Below, one piece after another: positions 1-5,218 of a stretch of DNA of 5,268 bases. Below the pieces are notes generated by a model, which was not told the origin of the DNA, made no database searches, and saw only the letters and a program-made list of their open reading frames with translations. This DNA comes from Bacteroidota bacterium (GTDB lineage: Bacteria; Bacteroidota; Bacteroidia; Bacteroidales; Prolixibacteraceae): positions 1 to 5,268 of the forward strand of contig JAUZOB010000243.1 in assembly GCA_030706665.1 (NCBI GenBank). Reading direction: 5' to 3'. A program made the position numbers and the translations under genes. Within the stretch, counting starts at the first letter, position 1, and the number at the start of each line of letters is the position of its first letter.

Positions 1-82
1 TATCAACATCGACTTTATAGGTTTTGTGGTCCTGCCAGTATCTCTGCCACTTCTTTTCGATCTCCCTGAAACTATAATCCAT
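1..82 (-). CDS. leuS: Leucine--tRNA ligase, N-terminal fragment (cut by window edge)
   Basis: Reading the minus strand from an ATG at 82-80 gives 27 uninterrupted codons that run off the left edge of the window. The peptide begins MDYSFREIEKKW and continues QRYWQDHKTYKVDVD. This matches the conserved N-terminus of bacterial leucyl-tRNA synthetase (Y-x-F-x-x-I-E-x-K-W-Q-x-x-W), the class I cytosolic enzyme that charges tRNA-Leu. The nucleotide-binding HIGH motif lies further along the protein and is outside the window. An AAAGGA stretch on the minus strand sits about four bases before the ATG and supports this start. The gene is divergent from gdhA. Only the first 3% or so of the protein is visible, so the call rests on N-terminal similarity recalled from the family and not on catalytic motifs. 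Confidence 0.8.
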   Translation of the reverse strand, partial: MDYSFREIEKKWQRYWQDHKTYKVDVD

Positions 83-122
83 TTTCCTTTAAGCAATTAA
101 TAAAATTTCATTACAAGAAGTG

Positions 123-130
123 CAAAATTA
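123..130 (-). promoter_or_regulatory. Candidate -7 promoter element for leuS
   Basis: On the minus strand this reads TAATTTTG followed by CAC, an exact match to the Bacteroidota -7 consensus TAnnTTTG. Transcription would begin near 117, leaving a leader of about 35 bases before the leuS ATG. A TTTG that could act as the -33 element occurs at 158-155 on the minus strand. The spacer of 24 bases is a little longer than usual, so the -33 assignment is weak. Confidence 0.5.
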
Positions 131-221
131 GAAAAACTTCAGGAAAAAGTCGGACAAAAAGATTTTTTAACTTCTCATTCCTCTCTTTTCCCCACAACAC
201 GAAGAAAAAAAGTTTCTCCAA

Positions 222-234
222 TTGTCAACGACAA
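222..234. promoter_or_regulatory. Short inverted repeat TTGTC-N3-GACAA
   Basis: The half-sites TTGTC and GACAA are perfect reverse complements separated by three bases. The repeat lies about 190 bases before gdhA and 140 bases before leuS, so it could be an operator for either gene. No T-tract follows, so it is not a terminator. Five-base arms can arise by chance in AT-rich DNA. No regulator family is assigned. Confidence 0.2.
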
Positions 235-256
235 GAAGAATTAAGGTTCCAATTCA

Positions 257-273
257 TGTCAAATTTCATGACA
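257..273. promoter_or_regulatory. Short inverted repeat TGTCA-N7-TGACA
   Basis: The half-sites TGTCA and TGACA are perfect reverse complements with a seven-base spacer. The overall layout resembles a dimeric regulator site, but the half-sites do not match the Crp (TGTGA) or Fnr (TTGAT) consensus. It shares the TGTC/GACA core with the inverted repeat at 222-234; the two centres are 37 bases apart. Function is unknown. Confidence 0.2.
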
Positions 274-320
274 AAAGTCAGACCATGCTATTAAACATCA
301 AACACACACTCTTTAAGATG

Positions 321-396
321 TTGTCTTTCTGGGTATTGCAAATAAGTTGCTTTAGAGCATATTCCGAATAAAATATTATATAATATCTACCTTTAG
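321..396 (+). promoter_or_regulatory. Candidate gdhA promoter region (position uncertain)
   Basis: Two imperfect candidates face gdhA. The first pairs TTG at 321-323 with TAAGTTG at 343-349 across a 19-base spacer: the spacing is good, but the -7 motif is one T short of TAnnTTTG. The second is TACCTTTA at 388-395, one mismatch from the -7 consensus, with no TTG at the expected distance upstream. Neither is strong. A Shine-Dalgarno sequence is also lacking before the gdhA ATG, as is common in this phylum. Confidence 0.25.
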
Positions 397-415
397 AGAG
401 TCTTTCCAAATAAAA
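350..415 (+). repeat. Imperfect direct repeat upstream of gdhA
   Basis: Two copies, 350-373 and 391-415, both begin CTTTAGAG and end AATAAAA. They match at about 20 of 25 aligned positions with one gap. The copies start 41 bases apart, close to four helical turns. Shorter related words occur at 311 (CTTTAAGA) and 416 (CTTTAGAA). The right-hand copy ends 10 bases before the gdhA ATG. The repeat is directly visible; a regulatory role is only a suggestion. Confidence 0.45.
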
Positions 416-425
416 CTTTAGAATT

Positions 426-1760
426 ATGAAAGAAGATATCTATTCGTTTATGGAGGCTCTGAAAGCCAGAACCCCCGGAGAAAAAGAATTCCATCAGGCT
501 GTTCAGGAAGTAGTAGAATCAATTTGGGATATCTACGATGCGAACCCGCGATATAAAAAAGCAAAGATTTTGGAGCGTATGGTAGAACCGGAACGGGTCA
601 TTATGTTCCGTGTCCCATGGGTAAATGATCGCGGAGAAGTTGAAATCAACCGTGGCTATCGAATTGAATTCAATAGTGCTATTGGCCCTTATAAAGGAGG
701 ACTTCGATTTCACCCCAGTGTAAATCTCAGTATTCTTAAATTCCTGGGATTTGAACAAACATTCAAAAATAGTCTAACGACTCTGCCCATGGGCGGAGGG
801 AAAGGTGGCTCCGACTTTAGTCCCAAAGGGAAATCCGACAATGAAATCATGCACTTCTGCCAATCATTTATGACCGAGTTATTCCGTCATATCGGTCCTA
901 ATACGGATGTTCCTGCCGGAGATATCGGTGTAGGGGGAAGAGAAATCGGATATCTTTTCGGACAATACAAACGGCTTCGCAATGAATTCACCGGCGTACT
1001 CACCGGCAAAGGAGTAGAATGGGGAGGAAGTCTGATTCGTCCGGAGGCCACTGGCTTTGGCGCTGTTTACTTTGTTCAGCATATGCTGGCAGAACAGGGA
1101 AAAGAAATTGCCGGTCATACTTTTGCAGTATCCGGGTTTGGGAATGTAGCCTGGGGGGCAATATCCAAGATTAATGAACTGGGAGGCAAAGTCGTTACAA
1201 TCTCCGGACCTGACGGATACATCTATGATCCGGATGGAATCTCTGGAGAGAAGATCGACTATCTGCTCGAACTGCGTGCCACAAACAATGATATAGTGTC
1301 TCCTTATGCGGAAGAATTCGGATGTAAATTTATTCCCGATCGTCGTCCTTGGGAGGTCAAAGTTGACATCGCTATGCCATGTGCCACTCAAAACGAGTTA
1401 AATGAAACTGATGCTCACCAGCTTATCAATAACGGGTGTCAGCTAGTTGCTGAAGTATCCAACATGGGATGTACAACCGAAGCCGCCTATCTGCTTACAG
1501 ATGCGATTCGTTTTGCTCCCGGAAAAGCAGTTAATGCCGGAGGTGTAGCTGTCTCCGGACTTGAAATGTCTCAAAACAGCATGCGTTATAATTGGAGCAG
1601 CGCTGAAGTTGATGCCCGCCTCAAAATTATCATGAAAGATATTCATGATACTTGTGTGCAATTCGGACAGGGGAACGGGAAGGTCAACTATATCAAGGGG
1701 GCTAATGTGGGTGGTTTCGTGAAAGTTGCCGAAGCCATGCTTGCCCAGGGAATCGTTTAA
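426..1760 (+). CDS. gdhA: Hexameric glutamate dehydrogenase, small-subunit (GdhA) type
   Basis: This cytosolic enzyme interconverts glutamate and 2-oxoglutarate plus ammonia with a nicotinamide coenzyme, linking nitrogen and carbon metabolism. The 444-residue length is normal for the roughly 450-residue hexameric family. The substrate domain carries GPYKGGLRFHPS (Lys90), the glycine-rich PMGGGKGG with the catalytic lysine Lys126, and PAGDIGVGGRE with the catalytic aspartate Asp166. The Rossmann domain shows SGFGNVAWG at 236-244, and a conserved NAGGVAVSGLEMSQN lies at 370-384. The ATG at 426 fits the usual N-terminus; no clear ribosome binding site precedes it. The coenzyme pocket has Phe238, Pro262 and Asp263, the residues linked to NAD+ use in the Clostridium symbiosum enzyme, so the common label 'NADP-specific' may be wrong here. 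A terminator follows at 1785-1824. Family assignment is very secure; coenzyme preference is inferred. Confidence 0.97.
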   Translation: MKEDIYSFMEALKARTPGEKEFHQAVQEVVESIWDIYDANPRYKKAKILERMVEPERVIMFRVPWVNDRGEVEINRGYRIEFNSAIGPYKGGLRFHPSVNLSILKFLGFEQTFKNSLTTLPMGGGKGGSDFSPKGKSDNEIMHFCQSFMTELFRHIGPNTDVPAGDIGVGGREIGYLFGQYKRLRNEFTGVLTGKGVEWGGSLIRPEATGFGAVYFVQHMLAEQGKEIAGHTFAVSGFGNVAWGAISKINELGGKVVTISGPDGYIYDPDGISGEKIDYLLELRATNNDIVSPYAEEFGCKFIPDRRPWEVKVDIAMPCATQNELNETDAHQLINNGCQLVAEVSNMGCTTEAAYLLTDAIRFAPGKAVNAGGVAVSGLEMSQNSMRYNWSSAEVDARLKIIMKDIHDTCVQFGQGNGKVNYIKGANVGGFVKVAEAMLAQGIV

Positions 1761-1784
1761 TAAGATTAATATCTGTTTCATATG

Positions 1785-1824
1785 CAAAAGCCGGCATCAA
1801 TACCGGCTTTTGTTTTTTATTTTT
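1785..1824 (+). terminator. Intrinsic terminator after gdhA
   Basis: The arms CAAAAGCCGG (1785-1794) and CCGGCTTTTG (1803-1812) are perfect complements around an eight-base loop. They are followed by a T-rich run at 1813-1824 broken by a single A. This is a textbook rho-independent terminator. It starts 25 bases after the gdhA stop and ends 10 bases before the next ATG, so it separates gdhA from tatD. Confidence 0.9.
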
Positions 1825-1834
1825 ACCAAAAAAA

Positions 1835-2599
1835 ATGCTTGTCGATACTCATTGCCATATCTACCTGGAAGAATTCTCCGACGATCGCGAAGAAACGTTA
1901 CAACGTGCAATAAAAGCAGACATTCGCAAGTTCGTTCTCCCCAATGTCGATAATACATCCATAGGCCCGATGCTGGAGCTCGTTGCTTCAAATCCGGAAT
2001 GTTGTTATCCGCTTATGGGACTTCATCCAACATCAGTCGATGATAATTATAAAGAAGACCTGAAAAACGTAGAAAAATGGTTGTCTCTGCGAAAGTTTTA
2101 CGGTATTGGAGAAATCGGGATAGACCTTTATTGGGATAAAACATTCATTAAAGAACAGATCGCTGTTTTCAGACATCAGCTCCAACTGGCAAAAAATATG
2201 CATCTCCCGGTTGTTATCCATGCCAGAGACTCATTCCCTGAAATCTTCTCAGTTGTCGAAGAAGAAGCAGGAAGCAACCTGACCGGGATATTTCACAGCT
2301 TCGGAGGAACCCTCGATCATGCTAAAAAAATAATTGACTGGGGATTCAAATTAGGGATTAATGGAATTGTTACTTTCAAAAATTCAGAATTACCAGAAAT
2401 ATTAAAACACATCAGTATTGAGAACCTGGTTCTCGAAACTGATGCTCCTTATCTTGCCCCCGTTCCTCATCGGGGAAAACGGAACGAGCCCGCATTCATG
2501 CGAATGACCTGCAAAAAAATTGCTGAGATTTATGGAATACCAATTCCAGAAGTAGAAGCAATTACAACCTCAAATGCCCAAAAGGTATTCAATTTTTAA
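1835..2599 (+). CDS. tatD: TatD-family metal-dependent hydrolase (DNase)
   Basis: This 254-residue protein is a cytosolic TIM-barrel hydrolase of the TatD family. Characterised members are metal-dependent DNases, some with 3'-5' exonuclease activity, linked to DNA repair or turnover; the true substrate of this copy is unknown. The metal ligands are all present in order: DTHCH with His6 and His8, GEIGID with Glu93, VVIHAR with His129, FHSFGG with His154 and ETDAPYLAP with Asp203. A further family motif, PHRGKRNEP, lies at 211-219. Length is typical (about 250-265 residues). The ATG at 1835 places the HxH motif right at the N-terminus, as expected. Only an A-run precedes it, with no Shine-Dalgarno. 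The start lies just beyond the gdhA terminator, so its promoter must overlap gdhA or the terminator, or it relies on read-through. The asparaginase gene follows after 48 bases. Subfamily (TatD, YcfH or YjjV) is not resolved. Confidence 0.93.
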   Translation: MLVDTHCHIYLEEFSDDREETLQRAIKADIRKFVLPNVDNTSIGPMLELVASNPECCYPLMGLHPTSVDDNYKEDLKNVEKWLSLRKFYGIGEIGIDLYWDKTFIKEQIAVFRHQLQLAKNMHLPVVIHARDSFPEIFSVVEEEAGSNLTGIFHSFGGTLDHAKKIIDWGFKLGINGIVTFKNSELPEILKHISIENLVLETDAPYLAPVPHRGKRNEPAFMRMTCKKIAEIYGIPIPEVEAITTSNAQKVFNF

Positions 2600-2617
2600 T
2601 TGATCAAAGAAATAATC

Positions 2618-2625
2618 TATTTTTG
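2618..2625 (+). promoter_or_regulatory. Candidate promoter -7 element for ansA
   Basis: TATTTTTG, followed by CAC, exactly matches the Bacteroidota -7 consensus TAnnTTTG. It lies in the short gap after tatD, and transcription would start about 15 bases before the ansA GTG. The nearest TTG upstream (2600-2602) is 15 bases away, shorter than the usual spacing, so the -33 element is poor. It would allow ansA to be transcribed apart from tatD. Confidence 0.45.
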
Positions 2626-2647
2626 CACAAACACACCCGGATAAATT

Positions 2648-3676
2648 GTGAGTACACCAAATATTCTAATAATATATACCGGAGGCACAATTGGGATGGT
2701 CCAAAAAGCAGATAGCGGATCACTAGCCCCCATGAAGTTCGACAATATTCTCGAAGAAGTTCCCGAATTAAATAAATTTGGCTACTCAATCGATACTATC
2801 GCATTTAACCCGCCCATCGATTCTTCGAATATGTCTCCCTCTATTTGGATTAAAATCGCAAAAACCATTCAACGGAACTATACCAAATACGATGGTTTTG
2901 TTATTCTGCACGGAACCGACACAATGTCCTATACCGCGTCAGCCCTGAGCTATATGTTCGAGAATCTCGATAAACCGGTAATACTAACGGGTTCCCAACT
3001 TCCGATTGGAATGACCCGCACCGACGGGAAAGAGAATTTTCTTACCGCTGTCGAAATTGCTGCCGCAAAGGATAATGATCATGCCATGGTTCCCGAGGTC
3101 TGCTTATACTTCGATTATAAACTCTTCAGAGGAAACAGAACAACGAAAAGAAACTCGGAACAATTCAGCGCATTTGAATCCGTCAACTACCCTCCTTTAG
3201 CCAAAGCCGGCGTAGACATTATATACAGCACTGAATTTATTAATCATCCCCGCCATAAAGGCCTCTTAAAAGTATATACGACATTCGATGACAACGTAGT
3301 TGTCCTGAAGATGTTCCCAGGAATAAACAGTCAGGTTATTAATTCAATTTTTTCAATACCCGGACTAAAAGGTGTTATTCTTGAATCTTTCGGTTCCGGG
3401 AACGTTCCTACTTCAACATGGCTTATCAATGCAATAAAGAAAGCCATTAAAAAAGGGATCATTATTCTGAATATTACACAATGCCAGGGAGGAAGAGTAC
3501 AGATGGGACAATACGAAACCAGCATGGAGTTATTAAAAGCTGGAGTTGTAAGTGGTTATGATATGACAACAGAAGCTGCAGTAACCAAACTCATGTTTCT
3601 GCTGGGACAAAAACTCTCGCATGAAGAAATTGCCCTTCACTTGAATAATAGCCTCTGCGGTGAAATAAGTCAATAA
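2648..3676 (+). CDS. ansA: Type I (cytosolic) L-asparaginase
   Basis: This enzyme hydrolyses L-asparagine to aspartate and ammonia. The 342-residue length is close to the 338 residues of E. coli AnsA. Both catalytic threonine motifs are present: IYTGGTIGM at 9-17 with nucleophile Thr14, and HGTDTM at 88-93 with Thr90 and Asp91. The substrate-loop residues DSSNMSP (58-64) and LTGSQLPIG (113-121) also fit the family. No signal peptide is visible, which separates it from the secreted type II enzymes. The start is GTG: an in-frame TAA lies only one codon before it (2642-2644), and the next methionine would remove the first catalytic motif. It follows tatD by 48 bases and has a promoter-like motif in the gap. 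No terminator lies between its stop and the tRNA gene, so some transcripts may run on to the terminator at 3830-3873. Confidence 0.95.
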   Translation: MSTPNILIIYTGGTIGMVQKADSGSLAPMKFDNILEEVPELNKFGYSIDTIAFNPPIDSSNMSPSIWIKIAKTIQRNYTKYDGFVILHGTDTMSYTASALSYMFENLDKPVILTGSQLPIGMTRTDGKENFLTAVEIAAAKDNDHAMVPEVCLYFDYKLFRGNRTTKRNSEQFSAFESVNYPPLAKAGVDIIYSTEFINHPRHKGLLKVYTTFDDNVVVLKMFPGINSQVINSIFSIPGLKGVILESFGSGNVPTSTWLINAIKKAIKKGIIILNITQCQGGRVQMGQYETSMELLKAGVVSGYDMTTEAAVTKLMFLLGQKLSHEEIALHLNNSLCGEISQ

Positions 3677-3681
3677 GGATA

Positions 3682-3710
3682 TTGCATTTCATGATTTTTT
3701 TGTACTTTCG
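3682..3710 (+). promoter_or_regulatory. Promoter of the tRNA-Ser gene
   Basis: A TTG at 3682-3684 and TACTTTCG at 3703-3710 are separated by 18 bases. This fits the Bacteroidota -33/-7 arrangement with one mismatch from TAnnTTTG. Transcription would begin near 3717, about 24 bases before the mature tRNA. The motif starts only six bases after the ansA stop. Confidence 0.6.
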
Positions 3711-3740
3711 TGCTCCGAAAATTCCTTTAAGTTAAACAAA

Positions 3741-3828
3741 GGAGAGATGCTCGAGTGGTTGAAGAGGCACGCCTGGAAAGCGTGTATACCCCTAAAGGGT
3801 ATCGCGGGTTCGAATCCCGCTTTCTCCG
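3741..3828 (+). tRNA. tRNA-Ser (anticodon GGA)
   Basis: The 88-base gene folds as a class II tRNA. The acceptor stem pairs GGAGAGA (3741-3747) with TTTCTCC (3821-3827), including one G-T pair. The D stem is CTC/GAG. The anticodon stem CACGC/GCGTG closes a seven-base loop, CTGGAAA, with anticodon GGA at 3775-3777, reading UCC and UCU. A long variable arm ATACCC/GGGTAT, typical of serine tRNAs, is followed by the T arm GCGGG-TTCGAAT-CCCGC. The discriminator base is G at 3828, as expected for serine. The 3' CCA is not encoded (CAA follows), so it must be added after transcription. Confidence 0.97.
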
Positions 3829-3829
3829 C

Positions 3830-3873
3830 AAAAACAAAAGGGTAAGGCTTTATTGTCTTACCCTTTTGTTTTT
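3830..3873 (+). terminator. Intrinsic terminator after tRNA-Ser
   Basis: A 19-bp stem pairs 3830-3848 with 3855-3873 around the six-base loop TTTATT, with a single G-T pair near the loop. The GC-containing core is GGGTAAG/CTTACCC. The arms are flanked by A-rich sequence on the left and T-rich sequence (TTTTGTTTTT) on the right, so the structure could work in either direction. It begins two bases after the tRNA and probably ends both the tRNA transcript and any ansA read-through. Confidence 0.9.
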
Positions 3874-4150
3874 CCCGATTGAACCATTATTGAAAGAAAT
3901 GGATCAATTGACATCTATCATGGGGAATACTGCTGGAAAGTAGCGTATTGTTTTTAGTGCTTTTATACAATTGAAGATGAAATTATCTGTATTTTTACGT
4001 TTCAGACTGAGTAATTTTTAAGTTTTATTATTAAATTTTAACAACTAAATCATGAATTCGCTTTCTTTGTTGATCGATCTATTAATTTGTCAATAGTTCC
4101 TTTTAGCACTCAAAATAGATTTTTTTCTTTAAATCAATTGATTATTGTTT
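3874..4150. other. Intergenic region before the ECF sigma gene
   Basis: This AT-rich stretch of 277 bases has no credible gene. The open frame at 3755-3943 is mostly tRNA and terminator sequence and is not coding. Possible -7-like motifs are TATTTTTA (3990-3997, with TTG at 3971-3973) and TACGTTTC (3996-4003), but none is convincing. A 14-codon ATG frame lies at 4052-4096 with no sign that it is translated. A perfect 12-base palindrome, AATCAATTGATT, lies at 4132-4143, immediately upstream of the sigma factor start. Confidence 0.6.
4132..4143. promoter_or_regulatory. 12-base perfect palindrome just before the sigma gene
   Basis: AATCAATTGATT is identical to its reverse complement and ends seven bases before the ATG at 4151. 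Its position where ribosomes or a repressor would act is suggestive. One such palindrome is roughly expected by chance in a few kilobases of AT-rich DNA, so an operator role is speculative. Confidence 0.2.
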
Positions 4151-4729
4151 ATGACAAACACTGAAAATAATTTTGCAGAACGCTTGTGCAATGATGACAA
4201 AAAGGTTATAACTGAAATCTTTGCCCAATACCATGCAAAAATATTTCGTTTCTCGGTCGCTTATCTGAAAGACGAACACGATGCATATGACGTTGTTCAG
4301 GAGGTGTTTGTTAAGCTATGGGAAACTCGCTATTCATTAAAGAGAGACACTAACTTTGAAGCTTTACTCTTTACGATTGCCAAAAATACAGTGCTCTCGC
4401 GATTCCGTAAACGTTTAACGGAGCAGAAATATTTAGATTACTTAGCTCAATCTGCTGACACACATACACAAGACACTGAAGAACAAACAGATTACACATT
4501 TCTAAAACAGAAATACGAGCAACTTATTGAAACATTACCCACCAAACGAAAAGAAATTTTCATTTTAAGTCGGGAGAAAGGTTTATCCAATAAAGAAATC
4601 GCACAAATGAAGGGCATTACCGAAAAGACGGTCGAAGATCACATGACCAAAGCCCTGGCATTTTTAAAAAAACAACTCAGCAACTATGGCGTTTGGACAT
4701 TGTTGTTCTATTTCCTCTTCGTAGAATAA
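4151..4729 (+). CDS. ECF-family RNA polymerase sigma factor (FecI-like, Bacteroidota type)
   Basis: The 192-residue protein is a two-domain extracytoplasmic-function sigma factor that directs RNA polymerase to a small set of promoters, normally when a partner anti-sigma factor is relieved. The region 2 domain spans about residues 24-90 and includes the signature YLKDEHDAYDVVQEVFVKLW (38-57). A Q/T/D/E-rich linker (100-115) leads to region 4 at about 125-174, with LPTKRKEIFILS, then the helix-turn-helix LSNKEIAQMKGITEKTVEDH. The last 14 residues (179-192) are aromatic and hydrophobic (YGVWTLLFYFLFVE), a feature I recall in many Bacteroides sigma factors of this group. I chose the ATG at 4151; a TTG two codons upstream (4145) is a less likely start. 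A probable FecR partner begins at 5219, after an unusually long gap. In this phylum such pairs usually control SusC/SusD-type nutrient uptake loci; the ligand here cannot be told. Confidence 0.92.
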   Translation: MTNTENNFAERLCNDDKKVITEIFAQYHAKIFRFSVAYLKDEHDAYDVVQEVFVKLWETRYSLKRDTNFEALLFTIAKNTVLSRFRKRLTEQKYLDYLAQSADTHTQDTEEQTDYTFLKQKYEQLIETLPTKRKEIFILSREKGLSNKEIAQMKGITEKTVEDHMTKALAFLKKQLSNYGVWTLLFYFLFVE

Positions 4730-4730
4730 A

Positions 4731-4973
4731 CTATAACACAGTAAGCATTAAGAAGAAAAGATAGTTGTACAAAAAGAACAGAACTGTCAAAGAAAATTTG
4801 CGGCCACCCATTGAAAACAATATTCGCACTATAGTCTTTAAATAATTACAATCGCCTCTTTCATACATTCTCAAGCAGGTTGAATGCACCTTATCTGCTT
4901 TCCGGAGTACTTCTTTTACTTCTTTAAAGTATTTTGTATCTGAGAGTAGTTCATTTGCCTTTGCTTCAACTAT
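4731..4973 (-). pseudogene. Possible remnant of a decayed minus-strand gene, unidentified
   Basis: Read on the minus strand, this 81-codon segment ends at a TAG (4733-4731) and is bounded upstream by an in-frame TGA (4976-4974). Its first part reads as a plausible charged helical protein, with pieces such as VEAKANELLSDTKYFKEVK and VLRKADKVHSTCLRMYERGD, and many codons follow the purine-N-pyrimidine-like pattern of real genes. The last 20 or so residues become purely hydrophobic and look non-coding. The same frame continues upstream of the TGA as MILLLSDFGSRFNNLAN, itself preceded by TAA at 5030-5028, as if stops had accumulated in an old gene. I do not recognise the family. It could equally be a chance open frame. 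Confidence 0.25.
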
Positions 4974-5126
4974 TCAGTTTGCCAAATTGTTAAATCTTGA
5001 CCCGAAATCAGATAATAGCAGTATCATTTATACGAACCACTGGTCAATTTTCAAATTATTACATAGACAAACCCGACTGCCACCCGAACTTAAAACACTA
5101 ATACAGTGTACTTTCAATTCGAACGA

Positions 5127-5158
5127 TAAAAAAAGGTTAAAAAAAGGTAAAAAAAAAA
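5127..5158 (+). repeat. Phased A-tract tandem repeat
   Basis: The 11-base unit TAAAAAAAGGT occurs twice in perfect tandem (5127-5137 and 5138-5148), followed by T-free A10 at 5149-5158. The three A-tracts are centred about 11 bases apart, close to one helical turn, which is the arrangement that bends DNA. They lie 60-90 bases before the FecR-like start. The homopolymer runs are also prone to slippage. Confidence 0.75.
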
Positions 5159-5202
5159 TTAAGAAAGAGCAGGGGGAAAAGCAGGGCACAACGTTATATA
5201 AG
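5149..5202 (+). promoter_or_regulatory. Candidate promoter of the FecR-like gene
   Basis: An A-rich stretch is followed by GCAGGGGG (5169-5176), a second GCAGGG (5181-5186) and then CAACGTTATATAAG (5189-5202). The layout of A-tracts, a G-run and a CGTnTTATA-like word about 15-20 bases later resembles ECF-sigma-dependent promoters of Bacteroidales as I remember them. It does not fit the housekeeping TAnnTTTG form. This assignment is inference from layout only. Confidence 0.3.
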
Positions 5203-5218
5203 TAGAACAAGAGAAAAA

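Larger units (their letters stand above)
83..425. other. Divergent intergenic region between leuS and gdhA
   Basis: This 343-base AT-rich stretch has no convincing gene on either strand. It must carry the promoters of two divergent genes. It holds a TAnnTTTG motif facing leuS (123-130, minus strand), two short inverted repeats (222-234 and 257-273), and CTTTAGA-type repeats close to gdhA (350-423). No hairpin plus T-tract terminator and no recognisable riboswitch was seen. Confidence 0.7.
4730..5218. other. Oversized gap between sigma factor and FecR-like gene
   Basis: The gap measures 489 bases, while sigma/anti-sigma pairs of this type usually sit much closer together. No intact gene was recognised. 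On the plus strand a frame is open from 4846 to 5205 but has no ATG start, no recognised motif and a lysine-rich end created by A-tracts. On the minus strand a more protein-like frame covers 4731-4973 (entered separately). The right end (5127-5200) carries phased A-tract repeats and a G-rich stretch that may be the promoter of the FecR-like gene. No intrinsic terminator was found after the sigma gene. Confidence 0.6.

Noticed and set aside
879..1391. 170-codon minus-strand open frame inside gdhA
   Set aside because: It is antisense to highly conserved gdhA coding sequence and shows no family motifs; it is a shadow frame.
3809..3830. tRNA-Ser 3' end as an integration (attachment) site
   Set aside because: No second copy of the tRNA 3' end and no integrase gene is visible in the window; the TTCGAA near 5117-5122 is only a short chance match.
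3755..3943. 62-codon plus-strand open frame over the tRNA
   Set aside because: Most of it is tRNA-Ser and terminator sequence; there is no independent sign of coding.
4052..4096. 14-codon ATG frame (MNSLSLLIDLLICQ) upstream of the sigma gene, as a possible leader peptide
   Set aside because: No ribosome binding site, no following attenuator-like hairpin and no regulatory codon run; a frame this short is expected by chance.
4917..4936. Possible terminator hairpin TACTT-N5-AAGTA followed by TTTTG
   Set aside because: Five AT-rich pairs and a run of only four T do not make a credible terminator.
4987..5205. 72-codon plus-strand frame starting with TTG before the FecR-like gene
   Set aside because: The start is only a TTG, the frame is open further upstream without an ATG, the end is lysine-rich purely from A-tracts, and no domain is recognisable.
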